Part shown: positions 35,592-44,438 of the stretch, in pieces
How the letters are laid out: each line of letters opens with the position of its first letter
Numbering within the stretch: position 1 is the first letter of the stretch
Source: JANOYJ01 sp963792485
GTDB lineage: Bacteria; Pseudomonadota; Alphaproteobacteria; Rhizobiales; Rhizobiaceae
Direction of reading: 5' to 3'
Assembly: GCA_963792485.1 (NCBI GenBank)
Contig: CAWBWL010000006.1
Span: 1-64,000 of the forward strand
Length of the DNA: 64,000 nucleotides
Made by a program: the position numbers and the translations under genes
Notes under the pieces: model-generated
Database searches by the model: none
Told to the model about the DNA's origin: nothing
Seen by the model: the letters and a program-made list of their open reading frames with translations, nothing else

Positions 35592-36293
35592 TCAAACGCT
35601 GCGCGTCAGTCCCCCATCGATCCTGATGTTCTGGCCGGTCACATAGCTGGACCTGTCTGACGCCAGGAACAGGATCAATTCCGCCGCCTCATCCATCGTG
35701 CCGTAGCGGCCCATCGGGATGCGGGCGCGGCGGTCTTGTTTTTCGGGAAGCGAATCGATGAAGCCGGGCATGACATTGTTCATGCGCAGATTGTCTTTGG
35801 CATGTTGATCGCAGAAGAGCTTGGTGAAGGCGGCAAGGCCGGTGCGGAACACGGCGGAGACGGGGAAGTTTTCCTCCGGCTCGAAGGCGACGGCTGTTGA
35901 GATGTTGACGATGGCGCCGGATTTTTGGCGCTGCATGATGGGCGCAACGAGGCGCGTCATGCGGATGACATTGAGGAGGTAGTACTCCATGCCGGTCACC
36001 CAGTCCGCATCTGTCAGCGCAAGAATCGGACCTTTCGGTCCGTGGCCCGCCCCGTTCACCACAGCGTCGATCCGCCCCCAGCGGTCCATCGCCAGATCAA
36101 CGAAGCGCTTCAAATCATCGGGCACAAGGTTGGAGCCGGTCAGCCCGAGCCCGCCCAGCTCCTTTGCCAGCGCTTCGCCGCGCCCCGAGGACGACATGAT
36201 GCCGACTTCAAAACCGTCTGCAGCGAGTTTGCGCGCGCCCGCGGCGGCTATGCCCGAGCCTCCGCCAACGATCAGGGCGATTTTTGATGACAT
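35592..36293 (-). CDS. atypical short-chain dehydrogenase lacking the Tyr-Lys pair
   Basis: A 233-aa SDR-fold protein with cofactor loop GGGSGIAAAGA (10-20), NGAG (80-83) and a conserved Ser132 (NIST). Where the catalytic YxxxK should be, it reads S146-A-V-F-R150, so Tyr is Ser and Lys is Arg. The tail GFIDSLPEKQDRRARIPMGRYG is conserved in a group of uncharacterised SDRs that I recall from rhizobia. It may bind NAD(P) without classical reductase chemistry. Function unknown. Confidence 0.8.
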   Translation of the reverse strand: MSSKIALIVGGGSGIAAAGARKLAADGFEVGIMSSSGRGEALAKELGGLGLTGSNLVPDDLKRFVDLAMDRWGRIDAVVNGAGHGPKGPILALTDADWVTGMEYYLLNVIRMTRLVAPIMQRQKSGAIVNISTAVAFEPEENFPVSAVFRTGLAAFTKLFCDQHAKDNLRMNNVMPGFIDSLPEKQDRRARIPMGRYGTMDEAAELILFLASDRSSYVTGQNIRIDGGLTRSV

Positions 36294-36437
36294 AAAACAT
36301 CCTCCTGGAGTTGACGGCGGCTGATAGCTTGAGGGGCAGCAATAATCCTTGCTCGGCGATTGACAAGCAAGCCATTCGGCAATTGTCTGGAATGCGGTGT
36401 GAAATGCGCATCAGCAAATTTCTTAGGGAGCGGACAA

Positions 36438-36737
36438 ATGGCAGAATCAGATCGCTGGCGCCACATGTCATCCGCGCCGAAAGACGGCACCCGCATTCTC
36501 GTGACTGTGCGCGCCGCAGAGCAGGGTCCGGCGGATATCGACGTCGCCTATTGGGCCCGCGCCGACAAGTTTGGCATGGAGGGGTGGCGAGCGATCGATT
36601 CCAGCCCGGGCTGCGTTATCGGATACGCCGAGCCTGAGCTCAAATGCTGGATGCCCATGCCCGGAGCTGGCTCGGCGCGTTCCAATCCTGCGCCGTGGCA
36701 GGGCGAGGAGAAGGAATTGTTTGGGTCGGGGATTTGA
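36438..36737 (+). CDS. small hypothetical protein (WRHMSSAPKDGT type)
   Basis: A 99-aa protein with the opening WRHMSSAPKDGTRILVTVR and YWARADKFGMEGWRAIDSS. The W-x-M-x-SAPKDGT-x-I pattern is common in small rhizobial and prophage-associated proteins of unknown role. ATG 36438 follows GGGAGC. No membrane segment or catalytic motif is seen. Confidence 0.7.
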   Translation: MAESDRWRHMSSAPKDGTRILVTVRAAEQGPADIDVAYWARADKFGMEGWRAIDSSPGCVIGYAEPELKCWMPMPGAGSARSNPAPWQGEEKELFGSGI

Positions 36738-36761
36738 ACTGATTTTGCAGATTGCCTCAGA

Positions 36762-38117
36762 TCAGGTGTTGTCCAAGGCCGTTTCAATCTTCGCGCCCAT
36801 TCCCGCCATCAGTCCCATGAACTCCGGAAAACTCGTCGCTATCATCGTCGAATCATCGACCGTTACCGGCTTCTCCGCCGCAAGCCCCATGACCAGAAAG
36901 GCCATGGCGATGCGGTGATCAAGGTGAGTGGCCACCGTGCCGCCGCCGATGCCCTTGCCGCCGGGGACGCCGCGGACTGAGAGCGTCTCCTTGCCCTCGG
37001 TGCAATCGACGCCATTGACTTCGAGCCCGCGCGCGACGGCGGCGAGGCGGTCGCTTTCCTTGACGCGCAGTTCTTCAAGGCCGTTCATGATTGTCTCGCC
37101 TTCGGCGAACGCGGCGGCAACGGCGAGGACCGGGTATTCGTCGATCATGGACGGGGCGCGTTCCGGCGGGACATTGACACCTTTGAGGTCCGAGGCGCGC
37201 ACGCGCAGATCCGCCACATCTTCGCCGCCTGCAAGGCGCGGGTTTTGGACTTCGATATCGCCGCCCATTTCCTGCAGAGTGAGAATGAGGCCGGTGCGGG
37301 TCGGGTTCATCAGGACGTTTTTGATTGTGATGTCGGAGCCCGGGACGATGAGGGCGGCAACCAGCGGGAAGGCCGTTGAAGACGGATCGCCCGGCACGTC
37401 GATTGTCTGGCCGGTGAGTTTGCCCTGGCCCTCAATGCGGATGTGACGGACGCCATCCTTGTCTGTTTCGACTTCCAGGTTGGCGCCGAAGCCTTTCAGC
37501 ATTTTTTCGGTGTGGTCCCGGGTCATGACCGGCTCGATCACGGTCGTGATGCCGGGGGTATTGAGGCCCGCAAGGAGCACAGCGGATTTGACCTGCGCTG
37601 ACGCCATCGGCACGCGGTAGGTGATCGGCGCGGCAGTGCGGGGCCCATGCAGAGTGAGCGGCATGCGGTCGCCCTCGGCGGCTTTCACCTGAACGCCCAT
37701 CTGGCGCAGCGGATCGAGCACGCGCTTCATCGGGCGGCTTTGCAGCGATGCGTCGCCGATAAAGGTGGTTTCCATGTCATAGACGCCGACCAACCCCATG
37801 GTGAGGCGCGAGCCGGTGCCGGCATTGCCAAAATCCAGCGGCGCTTGCGGCTCCAGCAGACAGCCATTGCCAACGCCGTTGATGACCCAGACGCCACCTT
37901 CCTTGCGGATTTTCGCGCCCATGGCCGACATCGCCTTGCCGGTGTTGATGACATCCTCGCCTTCCAGGAGCCCGGTGATGCGTGTTTCGCCGGAGGCAAG
38001 GCCGCCAAACATGAAGGAGCGGTGCGAAATGGATTTATCGCCAGGAATGGAGACTGTTCCCTTCAGATTTTCTGAAGAGCGGGCGGTGGCGGGCTTTGGC
38101 TGTGCGGTCTGTGTCAT
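36762..38117 (-). CDS. aroA: 3-phosphoshikimate 1-carboxyvinyltransferase (EPSP synthase, class II)
   Basis: Shikimate-pathway enzyme (451 aa) that joins PEP and shikimate 3-phosphate. Motifs: GTVSIPGDKSISHRSFMFG near the N-terminus, NAGTGSRLTMG, LQSRPMKRVLDPLRQMG and LRVKESDRLAAVA. The sequence is of the class II group found in Agrobacterium and other rhizobia. ATG 38117 (MTQTAQPKPATARS) is preferred to the upstream 38201 start, which has no homologous look. Confidence 0.95.
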   Translation of the reverse strand: MTQTAQPKPATARSSENLKGTVSIPGDKSISHRSFMFGGLASGETRITGLLEGEDVINTGKAMSAMGAKIRKEGGVWVINGVGNGCLLEPQAPLDFGNAGTGSRLTMGLVGVYDMETTFIGDASLQSRPMKRVLDPLRQMGVQVKAAEGDRMPLTLHGPRTAAPITYRVPMASAQVKSAVLLAGLNTPGITTVIEPVMTRDHTEKMLKGFGANLEVETDKDGVRHIRIEGQGKLTGQTIDVPGDPSSTAFPLVAALIVPGSDITIKNVLMNPTRTGLILTLQEMGGDIEVQNPRLAGGEDVADLRVRASDLKGVNVPPERAPSMIDEYPVLAVAAAFAEGETIMNGLEELRVKESDRLAAVARGLEVNGVDCTEGKETLSVRGVPGGKGIGGGTVATHLDHRIAMAFLVMGLAAEKPVTVDDSTMIATSFPEFMGLMAGMGAKIETALDNT

Positions 38118-38286
38118 GATCTTGTATCGAAAGGGAAAATCTGCGCCGCCTGTAACATGGATTTCGCGGCTGAACAGCCCGTTCTGCGGGCGCTTTGACA
38201 AACCCGGCCCTTATGGCTATGCACGCGCGATTTTGTTCCGGCCTGACGCCGGTTCTGCCATTCAATTCACATTTATGAGGTTCACA

Positions 38287-38676
38287 GTGTCAAAAGCTGC
38301 CTTGGGCACCAAACGCACCTGCCCGGAAACCGGCAAGAAATTCTATGATCTGAACAAAGACCCCATCGTTTCCCCCTATACCGGCATCGCCTATCCGCTG
38401 ACTGCGTTCGAGCAGGTCAAGCGGGAAATGCGCGCCGAACAGGACGAGGAAGAAGTGGCGGAGGTTGATGTCGCGCTCGAATCGCCGGAGTTTGTGCCGC
38501 TTGAGGACGCAGACGCCGAGGACAAGGGGGATGCGGAGGAGATTCCGGATCTCGGCGATGACGAGGTCGATATCGGCGAAGACGCCGAAGACACCTTCCT
38601 TGAAGAGGAAGAAGAAGACGAGGGCGATGTCGCCGACATGCTCGGCGGGCGCGCTGAAGGCGAGGACGAGGTTTGA
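38287..38676 (+). CDS. TIGR02300-family protein
   Basis: A small acidic protein (129 aa) found in alphaproteobacteria beside aroA. The conserved N-terminal domain SKAALGTKRTCPETGKKFYDLNKDPIVSPYTG is followed by a Glu/Asp-rich tail that is disordered in look. I use GTG 38287 because AGG/GAGG lies at a proper distance and the family normally begins M(A/S)K; ATG 38275 would add four residues. Function unknown. It is divergent from aroA. Confidence 0.88.
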   Translation: MSKAALGTKRTCPETGKKFYDLNKDPIVSPYTGIAYPLTAFEQVKREMRAEQDEEEVAEVDVALESPEFVPLEDADAEDKGDAEEIPDLGDDEVDIGEDAEDTFLEEEEEDEGDVADMLGGRAEGEDEV

Positions 38677-38779
38677 TTCTTAACTCTTTGCACGCCTAAT
38701 AAGGCTTGAATTGTCCGGGTTCGCGCTTTATGAACCCGGCGCGGCACAGGCCCCTCGGGCCTCTGCCATTCCCGGCTTG

Positions 38780-38853
<74 letters not shown>

Positions 38854-38855
<2 letters not shown>

Positions 38856-38910
38856 GCCTTCGCCCTTTGGGCTACGGCTCGGCGAGCCGGAGACCAAAGG
38901 GCGAAGGCTG
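38854..38910. repeat. perfect-arm hairpin directly after tRNA-Ala
   Basis: Two 17-bp arms (CAGCCTTCGCCCTTTGG at 38854-38870 and its complement at 38894-38910) are joined by a centre with another inverted repeat (GGCTCGGCGAGCC). The first arm begins inside the CCA end of the tRNA. It has no T-tract. The GCGAAGGC core recurs in the following 100 bp, so a mosaic repeat is likely. The rest of 38911-39035 shows no gene. Confidence 0.8.
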
Positions 38911-39035
38911 TCGCGCCGTAGTTGCGCAGCAATGAAGGCGGACTTAAGCTCTCAAGATGAAGCGCGACGGGACGAAGCTTTTGCGAAGGCTGCCGCGCCG
39001 GAGCGCGAAGGCGGGCTTGACCATCCCTCATATTT

Positions 39036-39719
39036 TCACTCAGGCAGTTTCCACTCAATTCGCCCCAGCCCTTTGTCTGCCAGGAATTCATTGGCCTTGG
39101 AAAAATGCCCGCAGCCGATGAAGCCTTGATGGGCGGACAGGGGCGACGGGTGCGCGGCTTTGAGGACAAGATGTCTTGAGCCATCCACGAACGCCGCCTT
39201 GCGCTGGGCATAAGAGCCCCACAGCATAAAGACGGCAGGGGCGGCTTGATCATTGACTGCGCGCACGACGGCGTCGGTGAAGCGCTCCCAGCCTTTGCCT
39301 TGATGGGAGGCGGCAAGGCTGCGCTCGACGGTCAGGACGCTGTTCAAGAGCAGCACGCCCTGCGCGGCCCAGTGTTCGAGAAAGCCGTGGCGGGCCGGGG
39401 GAATGCCGAGATCGCGCTCCAGCTCCTTGTAGATATTGATCAGCGAGGGCGGGATGCGCACATCGGGGCGCACAGAGAAGCAGAGGCCGTGCGCCTGGCC
39501 GTCGCCATGATAGGGGTCCTGTCCCAATATCACCACGCGCACATCGCCAAGAGGCGTCAGATCGAGCGCCCGGAAATATTCGCTGCCTTTAGGGAAGATG
39601 GTTTTCCCCGCAGCTTTTTCGGCGACGAGAAACGTCTTCAGATCCTGCATGTAGGGCGCGGCAAATTCGCCCTCCAGCGCCGCCTTCCAGCTTTCCGAGA
39701 GCTTGACCGGCGCGTTCAT
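39036..39719 (-). CDS. ung: uracil-DNA glycosylase
   Basis: Family 1 UDG (227 aa) that removes uracil from DNA. Catalytic water-activating motif VVILGQDPYHGDGQAHGLCFSV, the Phe/Asn uracil pocket with LLNSVLTVE, and the minor-groove loop HPSPLSAHQGF are all intact. Usual length. Confidence 0.95.
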   Translation of the reverse strand: MNAPVKLSESWKAALEGEFAAPYMQDLKTFLVAEKAAGKTIFPKGSEYFRALDLTPLGDVRVVILGQDPYHGDGQAHGLCFSVRPDVRIPPSLINIYKELERDLGIPPARHGFLEHWAAQGVLLLNSVLTVERSLAASHQGKGWERFTDAVVRAVNDQAAPAVFMLWGSYAQRKAAFVDGSRHLVLKAAHPSPLSAHQGFIGCGHFSKANEFLADKGLGRIEWKLPE

Positions 39720-39722
39720 CGC

Positions 39723-40613
39723 TCAGTCCACATAGAGCCGCCAGTTGTGCTCTTCCTTGAAGCCGAGAACCTCGCGGATTTTCCGGTTGGAGAACAGGGC
39801 CTCAAATTCGCCGATTTCGCGGGTGAAGGGCACATTCGGGAAGAAGCGCCTAGCGAGTTCCATTGTCGGAACATTGGCCGTCGCATTGTCATTGCCGGCG
39901 TTGAAAACCTGATAGCCGAGCCCGTCTTTCTCCATGCACAAATGCACGATCTGCCCAAGATCGCGCGCGTCGATATAGCACCAGGCATTTCGCCGCCTTG
40001 TTTCGGGATGCGCGAAGAATTCCGGGAACTTCTCATATTCATGCGGCTCGATCACATTGCCGATGCGAAGGGCATAGACATCGATGTCAAAGCGCTCGGC
40101 AAATGTGCGGGCGGTTTTTTCATTGACGACTTTCGACAGGCCGTAACTGTCCATCGGATCGACGTCATAATCCTCCTCGAGCGGAAACTGATGGAAATCG
40201 CGCAGCCCCTCGGCGAAGCACACGCCGTAGGTTGTCTCGCTGGAGGCAATGATGATCTTCTTGATGCCAAGTTTGGCGGCGGCCTCGATGACATTATACG
40301 TGCCCATGACATTGACGCGGAATGTCTCATTGTCAGGTTTGAGCATAATGCGCGGAACAGCGGCGAAATGCACGACGGCGTCGAATTTTTTCGGGCCGCC
40401 CGGCACATCCAAATCAGGAAAATCCGTGTGCATGGAGAGCGCATTGAACATCTGGCCGGAATCCGTGATGTCAGCGGAAATATTCTTGACGCCCGCCCGG
40501 TCCAGCGGGGTCAGGTCGATGTTGAAAACCTCATAGCCCTTGTTGGCGAGCCAAGGCAGCACATGCCGCCCGGCTTTGCCGGAGCCTCCGGTGAATGCAA
40601 TGCGCTTGGTCAT
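39723..40613 (-). CDS. NAD(P)-dependent epimerase/dehydratase family protein
   Basis: Extended SDR of 296 aa. Cofactor motif TGGSGKAGRHV at the N-terminus, HFAAVP, catalytic Thr/Tyr/Lys as SSETTYG and YGLSKVV, and RIGNVIEPHEY. Substrate unknown; related proteins act on nucleotide-sugars or uronic acids. It ends 3 bp before the ung start and may be in one operon with it. Confidence 0.85.
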   Translation of the reverse strand: MTKRIAFTGGSGKAGRHVLPWLANKGYEVFNIDLTPLDRAGVKNISADITDSGQMFNALSMHTDFPDLDVPGGPKKFDAVVHFAAVPRIMLKPDNETFRVNVMGTYNVIEAAAKLGIKKIIIASSETTYGVCFAEGLRDFHQFPLEEDYDVDPMDSYGLSKVVNEKTARTFAERFDIDVYALRIGNVIEPHEYEKFPEFFAHPETRRRNAWCYIDARDLGQIVHLCMEKDGLGYQVFNAGNDNATANVPTMELARRFFPNVPFTREIGEFEALFSNRKIREVLGFKEEHNWRLYVD

Positions 40614-40732
40614 TCTTGATTGTCCCGTTCTGTTTGCGCCGCAATCCTAGGCGACGCCGCCTGCCCGTCAACCAGCAATCCAGTTTTCCGTTGAAGACAG
40701 AAGTTCCATCGGCTAGAAGCGCGTCAGGCCAG

Positions 40733-40809
40733 GCACCCGTAGCTCAGCTGGATAGAGTGCTGCCCTCCGAAGGCAGAGGTCACAGGTTCGAATCCTGTCG
40801 GGTGCGCCA
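40733..40809 (+). tRNA. tRNA-Arg (anticodon CCG)
   Basis: A 77-nt cloverleaf. Acceptor GCACCCG pairs with CGGGTGC, discriminator G and encoded CCA follow. D-arm TAGCTCAGCTGGATAGAG, anticodon stem-loop CTGCCCTCCGAAGGCAG (CCG), T-arm AGGTTCGAATCCT. Confidence 0.96.
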
Positions 40810-40823
40810 AATTTTTCCTGTGT

Positions 40824-40848
40824 ACATACCGGAGACATAGGTGTGACT
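40824..40848 (+). repeat. left inverted repeat of the hipBA element
   Basis: The 25-bp sequence around CCGGAGACATAGGTG matches the complement of 43475-43499 at 21 of 25 positions. The 18-mer TGTACATACCGGAGACAT at its outer edge (40821-40838) also follows tRNA-Ser. The region 40849-40983 contains no other recognisable feature. Confidence 0.65.
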
Positions 40849-40983
40849 ACCGCACCTAGGATGGTGCACTCTCGGCCGCTGTTGACCCGTTTGCTATGCC
40901 GTTGACTCCAATGCGGACGCAGCTGCCGCGCCTGGCGACTCGCTCGAAACTGGCGCGCAGGCTCATCCCGATAGGGGTGATTT

Positions 40984-41208
40984 ATGCAAACTAACCTCAA
41001 CAGCAAGGGCTTTGGTCTTCTCATCCGCACAGAGAGAAAGGCACAGAAGCTGACGCAGGAACAGCTTGCTGGCCTGACCGGAGTCGGCGTGCGTTTCGTA
41101 CGTGAGCTGGAGGCTGGAAAGGAGAGTTGCCAGATGGGCCGCGCCCTTCAGGTGGCGGCATCCCTTGGACTTACCGTTTCCGTCGGCAGCTGGCGGGAGG
41201 GCGGGTGA
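40984..41208 (+). CDS. hipB: HipB-like XRE antitoxin
   Basis: A 74-aa helix-turn-helix protein: GLLIRTERKAQKLTQEQLAGLTGVGVRFVRELEAGKESCQMGR is the XRE domain (parts), then a short beta strand LGLTVSV. It would repress its own operon and neutralise HipA. Its stop overlaps the hipA start (TGATG). Confidence 0.9.
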   Translation: MQTNLNSKGFGLLIRTERKAQKLTQEQLAGLTGVGVRFVRELEAGKESCQMGRALQVAASLGLTVSVGSWREGG

Positions 41209-42455
41209 TGGCGCATCTGCTAGACGTATGGTTCCGAGAGGCGAAGGCAGGCTCACTTAGCCAGGACGAAGCGGGGGCTCTCAGCTACGCCTATGACCCC
41301 GGCTATCTCGCGGGATCGGAGCCCCGCTCCATTTCCTTCTCCATGCCGCTGCAGGAGGCTCCCTATACGGATCGGGTAGTTCGCCCGTTCTTCTCCGGCC
41401 TGCTGCCGGATGAAGGGGCACGGCAACGTCTGGCGGGCGCGCTCGGCATATCAGCGGGCAACGCATTCGGGCTGCTGGAAGTGATCGGCGGTGAATGTGC
41501 CGGGGCCTTGTCGCTTTACCCGGCAGGCAGCGCACCGCCGTCATCGAACGACGACGGCGTCGAGTTCCTAAGCCAGCCCCGCCTCGAAGATATCCTTGGC
41601 AAGCTGCGCGAGCGCCCTCTGCTCGGTGGCGAGGAAGGGGTGCGCCTTTCGCTTGCCGGCGCGCAGGACAAACTCGCCGTCTGCGTCGAAGGAGATACTA
41701 TCGGACTTGCGAAAGGCGGACGCCCGACCACGCATATCATCAAACCTTTCATTCAGGCTCTCGACGGCACGGTCGAGAATGAGCTGTTCTGTCTGCGGCT
41801 GGCGGCGCGCCTGAAGCTTCCCGCACCCGCAGTCGAAATGCGCCATGGCGGAACGATCCCGTTCCTTCTGGTCGAACGCTACGATCGAACTCTGCACGAG
41901 GACGGGACGATTACACGCCTGCATCAGGAGGATTTTTGCCAGGCCCTCAGCGTGCCGCCAGAACTCAAATATGAGGAAGAAGGCGGGCCGGGGACCGAAC
42001 GGTCTCTGGACCTGATCCACCGGGCTGCCGCGCGCCCGGCGGCCGACCGCCTGGCCTTCCTCCGCGCGCTGATTTTCCATTATCTGGTCGGCAACGCTGA
42101 CGCGCACGGGAAGAACTATGCCTTGCTCTATCGCGGCAAGGTCGCCGAACTTGCGCCGCTTTATGATGTCGTCTGCACAGCGGCCTATCCAAGGCTGGCT
42201 AAGAAGCAGGCCATGGCGATTGGCGGGCGCTCTGTCCCGGACACCATCCAGCTGAAACACTGGCTGACGCTTGTCCCTGAGACGCGCGGCGCACAGCGCC
42301 TGTTAATCAAAGATATAAGCGAGCTTGCGGGACGCATAAGGCAAGAGGCCGACAAGCTATTGGTCGAGTTCGAGGACGCGGGCATTGCCCACGGCGTCCT
42401 CGAAATTATTCGCGGCGTGATAGAGACGCGTTCCGCCCACCTGCTGCAGCTTTAG
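41208..42455 (+). CDS. hipA: HipA-family toxin kinase
   Basis: Ser/Thr kinase toxin (415 aa). N-terminal subdomain (1-105) is followed by the kinase domain: nucleotide loop LAGAQDK (149-155), ATP-lysine region HIIKP (Lys179), FLLVERYDR, catalytic loop NADAHGKN (Asp298, Asn303) and metal-binding Asp320 in LAPLYD. All key residues are present, so it should be active. E. coli HipA phosphorylates GltX and causes persistence; this relative's target is unknown. Its stop interlocks with the stop of the convergent ATPase gene. Confidence 0.92.
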   Translation: MAHLLDVWFREAKAGSLSQDEAGALSYAYDPGYLAGSEPRSISFSMPLQEAPYTDRVVRPFFSGLLPDEGARQRLAGALGISAGNAFGLLEVIGGECAGALSLYPAGSAPPSSNDDGVEFLSQPRLEDILGKLRERPLLGGEEGVRLSLAGAQDKLAVCVEGDTIGLAKGGRPTTHIIKPFIQALDGTVENELFCLRLAARLKLPAPAVEMRHGGTIPFLLVERYDRTLHEDGTITRLHQEDFCQALSVPPELKYEEEGGPGTERSLDLIHRAAARPAADRLAFLRALIFHYLVGNADAHGKNYALLYRGKVAELAPLYDVVCTAAYPRLAKKQAMAIGGRSVPDTIQLKHWLTLVPETRGAQRLLIKDISELAGRIRQEADKLLVEFEDAGIAHGVLEIIRGVIETRSAHLLQL

Positions 42456-43165
42456 GCCGCTATCTCGATCTGGATTTCGCCATCATGCAGGAAGCATCTT
42501 TTGTTGAAGAGCGACAGATCGACAGGGTTGGGCAAGCGAATGTCATCAATGCTTGGCAGATTTTTTGCCGACAAGTCAAAAGTGCGGTCGATCTGCGAGA
42601 GAGCGACGACAATTGACCCGCGCTCGGTTGCAAACTTCCTGAGCGCACGAACCTGCTCATCAAGCGGAGGGTTGCTTCGCTTCTGATCCAGTAATTGCAA
42701 GTAGTCGACAACGATCAGCGCATCCTCAGGCGCATTGCTGAGGCGTTCAATGATGTGGGCTGCGCAGATGTTGTCGCAGGTATCAATAACGACAGGACGA
42801 TCAAGCCGTTCCGGATCGAACCCTAGCTTTTCGAACCGATCCCAGATGTCTTTTTCGGTGTATTCCAAGGAGAAGAAATGACCCGTTCGATTCAATTTCC
42901 CCGCCAATGCGGCGAGTTCCAGTCCCAGAAGGGTTTTTCCGTGGCCGGGGCGTGCACCGACAAGCACCAAGTCGCCTGAGCCCAGAAGTTTCAGAAATTC
43001 TTTGGCAGGCGTCGTTTTGGAATAGCTGGACGCCAGGTGGCTCCAATCCTTGAAGCCTTCTATCTTGGCAGTCTGGTTAAGCGCTTCGTTGAGCTTAACT
43101 CCCATATCGCGTGCCAGCAACTTTGCCTGACGCTTCAGCCTGTAGATCGGCGATGAAAATCTCAT
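42452..43165 (-). CDS. DnaB/RecA-like ATPase with helicase-type core
   Basis: A 237-aa protein. N-terminal segment (5-48) YRLKRQAKLLARDMGVKLNEAL and EGFKDWSHLAS is a small domain seen in plasmid- and phage-borne helicase-like proteins. Walker A is GARPGHGKTLL (70-80), Walker B LIVVDYLQLLDQ, then a sensor ALSQIDR. It resembles the C-terminal domain of replicative helicase DnaB but lacks its N-terminal domain. Role unknown. It lies inside the inverted-repeat-bounded segment and converges on hipA with overlapping stops. Confidence 0.8.
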   Translation of the reverse strand: MRFSSPIYRLKRQAKLLARDMGVKLNEALNQTAKIEGFKDWSHLASSYSKTTPAKEFLKLLGSGDLVLVGARPGHGKTLLGLELAALAGKLNRTGHFFSLEYTEKDIWDRFEKLGFDPERLDRPVVIDTCDNICAAHIIERLSNAPEDALIVVDYLQLLDQKRSNPPLDEQVRALRKFATERGSIVVALSQIDRTFDLSAKNLPSIDDIRLPNPVDLSLFNKRCFLHDGEIQIEIAA

Positions 43166-43474
43166 TGTGAACCTCCCATTCCGAGCGGTCTCCGCAATCC
43201 CTCCTTATGCGCGTGCTCGAACAGGTTGGGTTCGAAATGGCATCGCTCCGCATGTCGAATGCTGCCCCAGTGGAGGGGGGAGGCCCGAGCAAGGCCCAGC
43301 GTTGACGCTACCCTGATCACTCGAAAAACTCAACTGGGTTTCGGCCGTTCGCTGCGCTTCGACGAGTGACTTGGGAGGGCTCAATGCTGACCTTCGCTGC
43401 AGCTTGGACAAGCGTAGCTATTGGCCCAAACCGGACAGTCCTTCCACGGCATCAACAACTCCCGAAAACCGAAA

Positions 43475-43499
43475 AGTGTCACCTATGTGTCCGGTAGGT
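43475..43499 (-). repeat. right inverted repeat of the hipBA element
   Basis: Read on the minus strand it matches 40824-40848 in 21 of 25 bases, with the same inward orientation. Sequence GTGTCACCTATGTGTCCGG on the plus strand resembles the ends of IS elements common in rhizobia; family not assigned with certainty. The stretch 43166-43474 holds no gene I can support. Confidence 0.65.
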
Positions 43500-43558
43500 T
43501 CTGTTACCCCTGTCTCAGCATGCTCGCCACACCGGGGCACGGTTTGGTCTGCCGCAGA

Positions 43559-44407
43559 TTACGCGAACGCAAGCGCGGGCTCGCCGTTTGAAAACCGTGG
43601 AATGTGATTTGCCCGCGCGGGCACAGACATATCCGTGAGGCCCAGCCGCTTGAGCGCCCGGCGGAAATTATTGCTCTTTGTGCCTTCCCGCATGGTGGCA
43701 AGTCCGGTGCAATATTTCGACACATGCTTGGTCGGGTGCTGGTGCAGGCGGCGCAGAATGCGGTCGGCGATGCCGTTGCCCTTGGCGGACTTGGCTTCGA
43801 TGATGAACAGCGAATCATCAACTGCCCGCTCGCCGCCATCCATCTTGAAACAGACGCCATTGTCGAGCGTCATCCGCTCGCCGCCGTCCTTGGCGACCAG
43901 CGTGATGCGGCGGTAGCGCATGTCGAGATTGCGGGAAATGGCATGGGTGAATTCGCGCCCGTAAAGCGTTGAGTAGACCTCCCGGATAAATTGCTCTGCT
44001 GTTTCATCAAGCACGCCAAATGAGTCCACTGCGCAGCGCAGGCGCTTCTTGACCGTCACGCCGCGCCGGTCCTTGAGCTTGACTTCGACGAAGCAGAGAC
44101 CCGCCTCCAGATATTTGCGCATGCGCACCTTGACCCGCTTGTTGCGCGACTGATGGTGGTCGAAATAGCTGCGGCAGTTCTCGTCGTCGAAATAGCATGT
44201 GTCGTAGGTGAAGCTCCTGCGGCCATCAATATCGAGGACATCGAAGTGCTTTGACAGTTCAGGCGCAGCGAGGCGCAGCACATTCTGTCCGACGACATAT
44301 TTGTTGTCGATCCGCTCCAGCATCCCGGAATTGGCTTCCAGCGCCTTTAGGCTGATCGGGTCAAACGCGCTGGTGAGCCAGGATTGGTCTTCCAAAGAAA
44401 TGTACAT
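43559..44407 (-). CDS. VTC-domain protein (polyphosphate polymerase-like)
   Basis: A 282-aa protein with the VTC/CYTH-like tunnel fold. Seen: RIDNKYVVG near the start, YDTCYFDDENCRSYFDHH, KVRMRKYLEAGLCFVEVKLKDRRG (basic strands facing the tunnel), IIEAKS near the metal-binding end, and KHVSKYCTG. Eukaryotic VTC4 makes polyphosphate from ATP; many bacterial members are untested. It follows the DUF4956 gene by 31 bp, a widespread pairing. Confidence 0.85.
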   Translation of the reverse strand: MYISLEDQSWLTSAFDPISLKALEANSGMLERIDNKYVVGQNVLRLAAPELSKHFDVLDIDGRRSFTYDTCYFDDENCRSYFDHHQSRNKRVKVRMRKYLEAGLCFVEVKLKDRRGVTVKKRLRCAVDSFGVLDETAEQFIREVYSTLYGREFTHAISRNLDMRYRRITLVAKDGGERMTLDNGVCFKMDGGERAVDDSLFIIEAKSAKGNGIADRILRRLHQHPTKHVSKYCTGLATMREGTKSNNFRRALKRLGLTDMSVPARANHIPRFSNGEPALAFA

Positions 44408-44438
44408 GGCATTTGCCTTTCAAGATCGGGTTGGACTG

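Noticed and set aside
39246..40619. 457-codon plus-strand frame over ung and the epimerase gene
   Set aside because: Antisense shadow spanning two recognised minus-strand genes.
40733..43560. Phage-like integration at tRNA-Arg with a direct att repeat
   Set aside because: I looked for a second copy of the tRNA-Arg 3' end near 43.5 kb and did not see one, and there is no integrase; the inverted repeats fit an IS-type element better.
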